Source: Myxococcus hansupus
Lineage (GTDB): Bacteria > Myxococcota > Myxococcia > Myxococcales > Myxococcaceae
Assembly: GCF_000280925.3 (NCBI RefSeq)
Contig: NZ_CP012109.1
Coordinates: 8,018,501-8,082,500 of the forward strand
Length of the DNA: 64,000 nucleotides
Direction of reading: 5' to 3'
This document shows positions 19,079-27,051 of this stretch, one piece after another; the stretch's first letter is position 1; every line of letters starts with the position of its first letter. The notes below the pieces were generated by a model. That model was not told where the DNA came from and searched no databases. It was given only the letters and a program-made list of their open reading frames with translations. Position numbers and translations under genes: made by a program.

Positions 19079-20749
19079 TCACGGGGGCGCAACCGGAGCG
19101 GGGTGCTGAGCCAGGCCACTCACAGACAGGTCCGTGGTGAGCGGCTGTCCCAGGTAGTTCTCGTAGGTGCCGTTGACGGAACGCGACGGCAGATCGGAGA
19201 ACTTCACGACGATCTGAAGCCCACCAAAGCTCGTGCTCGGGATGGAGTTCGGCCCGTAGTACGTGAACGCCCAGCGCGTCGTGTAACCCGAGTTGTTGAT
19301 CTGGAACGTCGGGAGCTCATTCGGGATGCGCGTCGGCACGGGCGCATTGGGCTCAACCGGCGACAGCGGGAACCCCAGCGCGTTGCCCACCTCACCCGGG
19401 TAGTCTCCAATCACACCAGGGGTCGCGCCGCCGATGTCCCAGTTCACGTGGGCATAGACAGGCCCGTTCACATTCGACGGGCGGGTGATGGGGTAGTTGA
19501 AGGACAGGAAGACGTCCTCGCCATTGTTCAACTGAGACGCCGCCGGGGCGCCCGCCGGTGACACCTCCTGGTAACGCGCCCCAGAAATCGACATCTGGCG
19601 CACGGCCGTCTGGTCACCCGTGAAGAAGAACCCCGTCCGCGAATACATGCTGCCGCCCTCGGCGGACACGGCGCGCACGTCAATGTTGTACTCACGGCCA
19701 TCCGCGATGGAGTTGCCCAGGTTGATGCTGGCGCTGTAACCACCGCTGTTGACCGTGGCCGTCACCGGCAACGTTTCCGCCGCGTACTCGTCCGTCATGC
19801 GAACGAACAGCGACCCCGACTGGATCGGCTGGTTGAAGAACAGGTGGACGAGCTCGCCGGGGCGCACCAGGTTGCGCAGGGGGTGGAAGTCAGCGCCACC
19901 GCCCCGGAGGCTGGCCACGTTGCTGCTCTCGATGCTCAGCGGCACGTTCTGCGGCCGCGAGAAGGGCAGGCTGATCAGGCGCGTGGTGGCGTTGGCGACC
20001 ACCTCGGCCGCCGTGTACGTGGCGACGTGGCCGCCCGTGTCGGGGAAGCCGTCATTGTTCAAATCAAGGGGGGAGATCCACAGCTTGAACTGCGGCGTCC
20101 CGCTGCGGCTCAGGCGCGCCAGCTCCGCCGCGCTCGGGATGCCCGTGAAGGACACCAGCCCCTGGTCGTTGGCGACCGCCTCCACCACCACCGAGCTCAC
20201 CATCGACGTCGACGTGTCGCCGCTGCCGATGGAGCCCGCCGGCGTGGCCTCGATCGTGGCCCGCGCACCCGCCGCGGGACGGCCGTGCGGCGTCACCACG
20301 AGGAAGTTCAGCGTGCCATCCAGGCGCGACAGCGTGATGGGACCGAAGCTCGCGTTGCCGTTGTTGATGGGGACGTTGCCCGCCGTCGACGGCACCGTGG
20401 CCACCGCGCGCATCGTGGCATAGCCCGCCCGCGAGAACGTCAGCAGCACCTGCGCGCCGCCCGGCACGTTCGTGTACGTGAAGTTGCCCTTGTCATTCGT
20501 CGTGGCCTGCACGGCCTCCGCCGAACTGCCAATGGTCATCTCTACCGTGACACCGCCCATCGGACGCAGGTCCGTGCTCAGCACCTGGCCTGACACCGTG
20601 CCCTTGGGCGTGGACGGAGAAACCACCGTCACCGAGTCCGGCACGCGCACGCCATCCGCGATTCCGTCGCCGTCCGCGTCCACGAGGTCATCACCGCAAC
20701 CCAGTGCCAAAAACGGAACCACGGCCATTACCAGATGCTTCTTCATCAT
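19079..20749 (-). CDS. Lipoprotein with carboxypeptidase-regulatory-like beta domains
   Basis: 556 residues. The leader MMKKHLVMAVVPFLALGC ends in a good lipobox; AAGG lies just upstream, and the second ATG (20746) is an equally possible start. After the anchor, DADGDGIADG looks like a calcium-binding thrombospondin-type loop, then GTVSGQVLSTDLRPMGGVTV begins a carboxypeptidase regulatory-like (transthyretin-type) domain, with further beta-rich domains up to the C-terminus. It is probably a surface or periplasmic structural or adhesive lipoprotein. It has its own intrinsic terminator, and the upstream region is shared with the divergent HIT gene (254 bp), so it is a single-gene transcription unit. 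Confidence 0.76.
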   Translation of the reverse strand: MMKKHLVMAVVPFLALGCGDDLVDADGDGIADGVRVPDSVTVVSPSTPKGTVSGQVLSTDLRPMGGVTVEMTIGSSAEAVQATTNDKGNFTYTNVPGGAQVLLTFSRAGYATMRAVATVPSTAGNVPINNGNASFGPITLSRLDGTLNFLVVTPHGRPAAGARATIEATPAGSIGSGDTSTSMVSSVVVEAVANDQGLVSFTGIPSAAELARLSRSGTPQFKLWISPLDLNNDGFPDTGGHVATYTAAEVVANATTRLISLPFSRPQNVPLSIESSNVASLRGGGADFHPLRNLVRPGELVHLFFNQPIQSGSLFVRMTDEYAAETLPVTATVNSGGYSASINLGNSIADGREYNIDVRAVSAEGGSMYSRTGFFFTGDQTAVRQMSISGARYQEVSPAGAPAASQLNNGEDVFLSFNYPITRPSNVNGPVYAHVNWDIGGATPGVIGDYPGEVGNALGFPLSPVEPNAPVPTRIPNELPTFQINNSGYTTRWAFTYYGPNSIPSTSFGGLQIVVKFSDLPSRSVNGTYENYLGQPLTTDLSVSGLAQHPAPVAPP

Positions 20750-21003
20750 CCCCACCTTGAAAGGAAAGTCCCCAAGTATCGCGGCCTCAACACTCCGAGG
20801 CGCCAGCCGGACACTCTCCGACACATGCCCGTGCCGTCAAGAAGGCCTCCCTTGATTCGCTGCGCGTTCTCACCCTCTGAGACTGCTTGGCGGGGCGTGT
20901 CATGGATCACTCGGACAACCCCGCATGCCCTCTCGGGCCTGGGTCCCCATCGACCCAACTCGGCGCGGCGCCCACGCAGCAGGTGGGCTGCTAGCGTGCG
21001 CCC

Positions 21004-21456
21004 ATGCCGGATGTCTTGGATGTGAACGACCCATGTCTCGGCTGCGCCATCGTGCGCGGCTCGACGCGGCCCGTGGGGGGCGTCATCGCTCGCGCGCCAG
21101 GGCTGGTGCTGCATGGCGTGGCCGGACCCAGTCCCGTCCCGGGCTGGGTCGTCATCTCCAGCGAGCGGCATGTGCGCGGCTGGTACGACCTCGACCCGGA
21201 CGCGGCGAGCGAGCTGGGCTGCTTCACCGCCCGGGTCATGCGTGCGCAACGCGAGGTCCTGGGCGCCGAGCATGCCTACGCGTTCGCCATCGGTGACGTG
21301 CTGCGGCACTTCCACCTGCACTTGGTGCCCCGCTACCCCCGGACGCCCCAACGTCTCTGGGGCCGTGCCGTCTTCGACGCCCCCGCCGACGATCACCTCC
21401 CAGCGGGGGATTTGGAGGCCGCCGCCCAGGCGCTCGCCGCCGCGCTGTCCGGCTGA
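21004..21456 (+). CDS. HIT-family nucleotide hydrolase/transferase
   Basis: 150 residues. The signature HFHLHLVPRYP (HxHxH, the catalytic histidine triad) is near residue 102, and PCLGCAIV at the N-terminus resembles the zinc-associated start of Hint/HIT proteins. It should hydrolyse nucleotidyl phosphoramidates or dinucleoside polyphosphates in the cytoplasm. The large helicase gene starts 66 bp downstream on the same strand, so the two may be co-transcribed. Confidence 0.85.
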   Translation: MPDVLDVNDPCLGCAIVRGSTRPVGGVIARAPGLVLHGVAGPSPVPGWVVISSERHVRGWYDLDPDAASELGCFTARVMRAQREVLGAEHAYAFAIGDVLRHFHLHLVPRYPRTPQRLWGRAVFDAPADDHLPAGDLEAAAQALAAALSG

Positions 21457-21522
21457 AGCCCGGCGCCGGCCCAGCCTCGCGTGATAGAGACAACGGCCTT
21501 CCTCCCGTCGAGAGGTGCCGAC

Positions 21523-24500
21523 TTGTCGTCCGAGCCCCGCAACCGCGTCCTGGAGAAGATGCTCGAGCGGCTCTACGCCGCGCTCGCCTCCGGCCCCAGC
21601 CTCAACAGCCGGCCGCACCACAGCCGTCAGCGGGTGGACCTCGCGACGCTGAGCCGCTTGGATGGGACGCCGCCTCACGCCGTGCTCGCCGCCCTGCTCG
21701 GCGAGAAGGCTCAGGCCCGGCTCGGCGTGAAGCCGCCCGCCCCCGCTCCCGTGGCCGCCCGCTCGCGAAAGGCGACGGCCCAGGCACGCATGAAGCGCGG
21801 CGAGGCCGAGCCCCAGCCGGATGGCGCGATGCCCACGGAGCATGGCGCATCACTCCGGATAGACGGAGCATCGCTTCAGACAGATGGCGCATCGCTGACG
21901 GAGGCCGGTGCATCGCTTCTGACGGATGGCGCATCGCAGCGGGAGGCCGGTGCATCGCTTCTGACGGATGGCACATTGCTGCGAGAGGCCGGTGCATCGA
22001 TTCAGACGGATGGCGCATCGTCGACGGGGGACAGCTCATCACTCCCGGAGAACGGTGAATCACCTTCGCCGGACGACGCGGCACTGAGGGAGCACGGCGC
22101 ATCGTTCGCCATGACCTCCACGGAGCCCGCGCTGTTCGAGGAACCGGGCACGCGGTCTCGCGAGGAAGAGGAGCAACAGGCCCTGCTGCGCAAGCTGGCC
22201 ACCATCGTCGAGGACGCCCGCACCTTCGAGCAGGACACCGGCGCCCATGTGCTGCACGTGGGCTTCCCCCTGCTGCACCTGCCGCCGGGCGCCAAGGACA
22301 AGCGCGGCTTCGGCACGCGGCGCATCCTGGCCCCCATCGCCTTCGTCCCCGTGCGCCTCACGCTCAAGAAGGGCCGCGTGCCTTCCGTTGAACTCGAGGG
22401 CGCCGAAGCCGGCGTGGACCGCGTGACGCCCAACACGGCGCTGCTCGCCTGGTTGGAACAGCAGACGGGGCAACGCCTCGGCGACCTCTTCGCGGATGAA
22501 ACAGGCGAGGACCCGTGGCGCGAACTGAACGAGCTGGTCGCCGCCGTGTGCAAGGCCCTGGAGCTGCCCGCTCCGGCCGCGTTCACCTCGGAGACGCTGC
22601 TGGCGCCCATTCCTCGCAACGATGACGCCCAGCCCCAGGCCGCCATCCTTCCCAGCGCGGTGCTTGGCCTGTACCCGCTGTCCAACCAGAGCCTCGTGGA
22701 CGACATGCGCGCGCTGTTGGACGGCGAGCCGGTCTCCGGCCCCCTGGAGAGCTTCCTGCGCGTGGACGTGTCCCTGGGCGAAACCCCGGGCCACGGCGGC
22801 GGTGAGCCCAACCTGGAGGGCCACAAGCGCGCGGGCGAAGAGCGGCTCGTCACCCTCGCGGATCCGTGCCAGGCGCGCGCGGTGCGGCTCGCACGCAGCA
22901 GCCGAGGACTCGTCATTCACGGGCCTCCGGGCACCGGTAAATCGCAGACCATCGCCAACGCCATCGGTGATCATCTCGCTCGCGGTGAGCGCGTGCTGCT
23001 CGTCTGCGACAAGCGCACCGCGTTGGACGTTGTGAAGCACCGGCTGGACCACCTCGGACTGGGCCACTTGTGCGCCGTCGTCCACGATGCGCAGCGAGAC
23101 CAGCGCGACCTCTACATGGGGATTCGCGAGCAGCTCGACACCCTTCCCGAGGCTCGGACCGACGCGGCCGTGGCCAGGGAGCTGGGCCGGGTCGACGCGG
23201 AGCTACAATCCCTTCATGACGAGCTGACCACCGCCGACCGCGCCCTCTCCGAGCGTCCCGCCGGAGGCACCGCGCCCTCCTTCCATGAGCTGGTGGGACA
23301 GTGGTTCTCGGTAGAGGCCCCCGCCGCCCTCACGCCCGCGGTGGCGAGCCTCACCGACGCGCGGCTGGGCGACGTGACACCTCGCGAGCGCGAAGTGCGC
23401 GAGGTCCTGGAGCGCGGCGGCAAGGAGGCCTACCCGGAGAACCCCTGGCGCGAGGCGCTGGGCACGGACCTCGCCACCTATCTCGCCACGCCCCTGGCCA
23501 CCTACCGCGAGCGGATGACCGCCGCGGACAGCGCGGCCCGGGACGCCGATGCGCTCGCGTCTCCAGACGTGCCCGTGTTTGGCGCGGACCCTCGCGCGGA
23601 GGGCGCGGCACGGGCGGCGTTCGCGGAGAAGCTGGCGCCCCTCTTTGAGAGCGCCAGCCCGGAGTCCCTCGCGCGGTGGGGCTCGGCGGCACCCGACGCG
23701 GTCCGGGCGGCGAAGACGCAACTCGACGGCTTGGAAGCACAGCGGCAGGTGCTCGCGGAGGGCCCACTGGACGCGGAGCTGTCCCTGGTGCACCGCGAGC
23801 AACCCCAGGCCCTGGGCATGCTGTCCACCACCCTGGCGGCGCTGGGCTCGTACCTGGACATCGCTCGCAAGTGGTACGCGTTCTTCTATTTCGCGCGAAA
23901 GGCCGGAGCGCGCCGCGTGCTCCAACAGTTCGGCCTGACGCTGAGCGTCCTCGCCGCCGAGCGCGTCACCCGCTTCTTCACCGGCGCCAGGGCGCGCGCG
24001 CTGCTCAACGAATACCACCGCGCCACGCTGGCCCCCGGCGCGAGCGAAGCACTCCACGACGAGGCGCTGTCCCAGACGCTTCGCACCCATGCGGCCCTCT
24101 TCGAACTGCTGGGCGAGCTGGAGCGCACGCCGCTGCTCGCGTCGTGCCGGGAAGCGGTTCGCGGCGCGCTGAAGGCCGACGTGGGCGCACGCGCGGCGAT
24201 GCTCGCCGGACTTCGCCAGTCCGCCGCCCGGGGCGACGCCATCGCGCGGCTGGAGGCTCGGCTCACCGAGGCGGGGCTGTTCTCTCCCACCTGGCTCGAC
24301 TCGCACTCGCGCGGCCTTCGCGCGGGCGAACGGCTGTCCACCGCCACCTCGGCGATGCTGTCACGGCTGTCCACCGTGGAGGGCCTGCTGCGCATGCGCT
24401 CCGTGCTGGCGGGAATGCCTCCGGCGCTGGAGTCCGCCGTGGAGCGGCTGGCCCGAAACGGCGCGGAGGCCGATGCGGGCTGGCGCACGGTGTTGAAGGC

Positions 24501-26274
24501 CACGCTGGCGGCGGAGGCCTCCTCCCGACTGCGAGAGGACCCGGCGCTACAGCACATCGACGCGGAGCGAGTTCGCGCCGCGCATTCGCACTACCGCGTG
24601 TTGGAGCAGAAGAAGCGCGGGCTCGTGCGTGATGCCCTGGTCCACCGCTGGACCCACCGCCAGCGTGAACGGCTGCTCGCGGGCACGGGCGGCCGGCTCA
24701 ACGGCCAGGGCGCGGAGCTGCGCCGGCGGCTGATGCTCCGGGGCGAGCGCGCCATGCGAGTGCGGCAGGTCATCGCCACCGGTCAGGGCATCGAGGGGGG
24801 CGACCCGCTCTTCGACGTCCGCCCCGTGTGGATGGCCAGCCCGCAAACGGTGGCGCAAATCTTCCCCCGCCGTCCCATCTTCGACGTCGTCATCTTCGAT
24901 GAGTCCTCGCAGTGCCGGCTGGAAGAAGCGCTGCCCGTGCTCACCCGCGCCCACCGCGTCGTCATCGCCGGAGACCCGAAGCAGCTCCCCCCCACGCGAT
25001 TCTTCGAGTCCGCCGTGGTGCAGAACGCGGAGCAGGAGGCGGAGACCGAGCAGGGCCTCTTCGAGGAGCAGCAGTCCGAGGTGGAGGACCTGCTGTCCGC
25101 CGCGCTCAACCTCGACATCGACCAGTGCTACCTCGACGTGCACTACCGCTCCCAGAACGCGGACCTCATCGCCTTCAGCAACGACCACTTCTACGACAAG
25201 CGGCTCCAGGCCATCCCCGCGCATCCGTCCCACCGCGCGCCCCACGCACCGCTGCGGCTGCTGCCCGTGGGGGGCATCTATGACAAGCGCGCGAACGTCA
25301 TCGAGGCCCGGGCCGTGGGCACCCTGGTGAAGGAGCTGCTCGCTCGACCCGCGCCCCCGTCCATTGGCATCGCGTGCTTCAACCTCACCCAACGCGACGC
25401 CATCAACGACGTGCTCGACGCCATGGCCGCCAGTGACGCCGCCTTCGCGAGTCGCCTGGCCGAGGCACGCGTGCGCCGGGGCTCGGGCTCTTTCGAGGGG
25501 CTCTTCGTCAAGAACCTGGAGAACGTCCAGGGCGATGAGCGCGACCACCTCATCATCAGCACCACCTACGGTCCGGACCGGCAGGGCCGCTTCTACCGGC
25601 GCTTCGGTCCCCTGGGCAGCGCGGGTGGAGGCCGCCGACTCAACGTGCTGGTGACGCGCGCCCGCGAGCAGATTCACCTCGTCACCTCCATTCCCCGCGA
25701 GGCCTACCAGTCCGCGCCCCCCATGGAGGCGGGACGGCAGCCCAACGGCGGCTGGCTCCTGTTCGCCTACCTCCGCTTCGCCGAAGCCCTGGAAACGGCC
25801 TATGCCCAGGAGGCGCAGCGCGAGTCCGGCGACAGCGCGCTCCAGGTGAACGCCCAAGGGCAGCGGGCCGAGGTGTTCCCGCGGCCCACGGAGGCGGGCT
25901 CGGTGTTCGCCCAGGCCCTGGCCGGACATCTGGCCGAACAGCACCGCGTGTCCTCGGACATCCACTGGGGCAATGACGGCTTCTGCGTGGACATCGCGCT
26001 CCACCACCCCACCCGGCCGGGAGACGTCACCGTCGGCGTGCTGTGCGACGGCACGCGCTACCCCAAGGCCACGGACCGCGTGGAGTGGGACCTCTTCCGC
26101 ACGGGCATGCTGGAAGGACAGGGCTGGCAGCTCGTGCGGCTGTGGACGCCGCACTTCTTCCGCGACCCCGAGGGCGCCACCACCCAGGTCCTTCAGGCCT
26201 CGGGCGACAAGCTGATGCGCGAGCCGTCCGCCGCGCCCCAGGAGGCCATTTCCTCCCGGAGCGGCGTGCACTGA
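21523..26274 (+). CDS. DUF4011 / SF1 helicase / Vsr-like nuclease giant protein (Hhe-like defence candidate)
   Basis: 1583 residues from a TTG at 21523, preferred because AGAGG lies 7 bases upstream; an in-frame GTG at 21481 has no ribosome-binding site. Order: N-terminal helical part; 14 heptads of type DGASLxT (residues 100-197); a DUF4011-like region (VLHVGFPLLHL, ILAPIAFVPVRL); SF1 helicase motifs with Walker A GPPGTGKSQT at ~467, a long helical insertion, Walker B VVIFDESSQ near 1120, GDPKQLPPT near 1150 and VTRAREQIHLV near 1380; and a C-terminal Vsr/MTES_1575-type endonuclease domain (~1460-1565, VDIALHH, GVLCDG, GWQLVRLW). This is the order of the single-gene Hhe anti-phage system. 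The acidic residue usual before CDG is Leu here. Confidence 0.85.
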   Translation: MSSEPRNRVLEKMLERLYAALASGPSLNSRPHHSRQRVDLATLSRLDGTPPHAVLAALLGEKAQARLGVKPPAPAPVAARSRKATAQARMKRGEAEPQPDGAMPTEHGASLRIDGASLQTDGASLTEAGASLLTDGASQREAGASLLTDGTLLREAGASIQTDGASSTGDSSSLPENGESPSPDDAALREHGASFAMTSTEPALFEEPGTRSREEEEQQALLRKLATIVEDARTFEQDTGAHVLHVGFPLLHLPPGAKDKRGFGTRRILAPIAFVPVRLTLKKGRVPSVELEGAEAGVDRVTPNTALLAWLEQQTGQRLGDLFADETGEDPWRELNELVAAVCKALELPAPAAFTSETLLAPIPRNDDAQPQAAILPSAVLGLYPLSNQSLVDDMRALLDGEPVSGPLESFLRVDVSLGETPGHGGGEPNLEGHKRAGEERLVTLADPCQARAVRLARSSRGLVIHGPPGTGKSQTIANAIGDHLARGERVLLVCDKRTALDVVKHRLDHLGLGHLCAVVHDAQRDQRDLYMGIREQLDTLPEARTDAAVARELGRVDAELQSLHDELTTADRALSERPAGGTAPSFHELVGQWFSVEAPAALTPAVASLTDARLGDVTPREREVREVLERGGKEAYPENPWREALGTDLATYLATPLATYRERMTAADSAARDADALASPDVPVFGADPRAEGAARAAFAEKLAPLFESASPESLARWGSAAPDAVRAAKTQLDGLEAQRQVLAEGPLDAELSLVHREQPQALGMLSTTLAALGSYLDIARKWYAFFYFARKAGARRVLQQFGLTLSVLAAERVTRFFTGARARALLNEYHRATLAPGASEALHDEALSQTLRTHAALFELLGELERTPLLASCREAVRGALKADVGARAAMLAGLRQSAARGDAIARLEARLTEAGLFSPTWLDSHSRGLRAGERLSTATSAMLSRLSTVEGLLRMRSVLAGMPPALESAVERLARNGAEADAGWRTVLKATLAAEASSRLREDPALQHIDAERVRAAHSHYRVLEQKKRGLVRDALVHRWTHRQRERLLAGTGGRLNGQGAELRRRLMLRGERAMRVRQVIATGQGIEGGDPLFDVRPVWMASPQTVAQIFPRRPIFDVVIFDESSQCRLEEALPVLTRAHRVVIAGDPKQLPPTRFFESAVVQNAEQEAETEQGLFEEQQSEVEDLLSAALNLDIDQCYLDVHYRSQNADLIAFSNDHFYDKRLQAIPAHPSHRAPHAPLRLLPVGGIYDKRANVIEARAVGTLVKELLARPAPPSIGIACFNLTQRDAINDVLDAMAASDAAFASRLAEARVRRGSGSFEGLFVKNLENVQGDERDHLIISTTYGPDRQGRFYRRFGPLGSAGGGRRLNVLVTRAREQIHLVTSIPREAYQSAPPMEAGRQPNGGWLLFAYLRFAEALETAYAQEAQRESGDSALQVNAQGQRAEVFPRPTEAGSVFAQALAGHLAEQHRVSSDIHWGNDGFCVDIALHHPTRPGDVTVGVLCDGTRYPKATDRVEWDLFRTGMLEGQGWQLVRLWTPHFFRDPEGATTQVLQASGDKLMREPSAAPQEAISSRSGVH
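21820..22113 (+). repeat. 21-bp tandem coding repeat, 14 units (heptapeptide DGASLxT)
   Basis: Fourteen consecutive 21-base units lie in frame inside the helicase gene, each encoding a degenerate heptapeptide with consensus (D/A)GASLxT/E. The most conserved DNA core is GGCGCATC or GGTGCATC. Units 3-9 are the most alike (AGASLLT occurs twice exactly). The 21-base length means gain or loss of units would keep the reading frame. Confidence 0.9.
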
Positions 26275-26290
26275 TGCAGGGGCGCCGCCG

Positions 26291-26866
26291 TCACGGCGCC
26301 TTCGCCTCCGCCAACCACAACACCCCCAGCTCCAACTCCAGCGCCTCGAAGGGCTCGGCGCGGACGCGCTCGTCCCCCGTCCAGGTGCCCTGTTCGACCC
26401 ACTTTCCACCGCTCAGCCGGTACACCTCCAACGTCCGCGCCTGAGGGTCCACGAGCCAGACGTGCCCAATGCCTTCCCGGGCATAGATGCGCTTCTTGCG
26501 CGAGCGGTCCAACGAAGCCGTGGAAGGCGAGAGCACCTCGCAGACCCAGTCCGGCGGCAACGTGAAGAAGGACGTATCCGGGACTTCCGGCATGCGCTCG
26601 CGTCGCCAACCCGCCAGGTCCGGCACCAGGACGTCCTCACCGAGGTGCAGCTCAGGCTCATCCAGGAAAGACCAACCACCCGGCCCTCCTCGGCCTCTCT
26701 CGAAAGGGCTGTACAGCTCGCCCCCCAGCCTGGACGTGGCCCGCGCATGCCGGATGGCCGGACGGGGCTGCGCGATGAGCTCCCCGTCGATGATTTGCCC
26801 CACCCAGTGCTCGGGCAGCGCCACCAGGTCCTCGTAGGTCGCCGGACGCTTCGTCTCCTGCCCCAT
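26291..26866 (-). CDS. Uma2-family (DUF820) putative endonuclease
   Basis: 191 residues from ATG 26866 (MGQETKRPATYEDL, the usual family start). An ATG pair at 26905/26908 has a stronger GGAGG site and would add 14 residues. The Uma2 PD-(D/E)xK-like core is visible: DGELIAQPRPAIRHA, VPDLAGWR with the conserved Asp, then CEVLSPST followed by a Lys-rich RKKRIY. The family is very abundant in bacteria; a nuclease role is predicted from fold, with biological function unclear. It converges on the helicase gene with 16 bp between stops and is divergent from the TonB-receptor gene. Confidence 0.82.
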   Translation of the reverse strand: MGQETKRPATYEDLVALPEHWVGQIIDGELIAQPRPAIRHARATSRLGGELYSPFERGRGGPGGWSFLDEPELHLGEDVLVPDLAGWRRERMPEVPDTSFFTLPPDWVCEVLSPSTASLDRSRKKRIYAREGIGHVWLVDPQARTLEVYRLSGGKWVEQGTWTGDERVRAEPFEALELELGVLWLAEAKAP

Positions 26867-27051
26867 TCCCGTGTGCCGCTCCTCTCCCACTTCCAGCCCC
26901 TGCATCATTGCCCCCGCCTCCCCGGAGTGGAACCCCACCCCGTGCTGCCTGTCCAGGAATGACCTTACCTCCTGGGTCTGACAACCGGAATCCAACCCGA
27001 GAAGCACCCATGGACCTCTCTTCGGAGAGAAGGAAGAATGGTTGCTGTCCC

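Noticed and set aside
21820..22113. Regular 21-bp repeats as a possible CRISPR array
   Set aside because: The repeats are directly adjacent without unique spacers, in frame and coding; no cas genes lie nearby.
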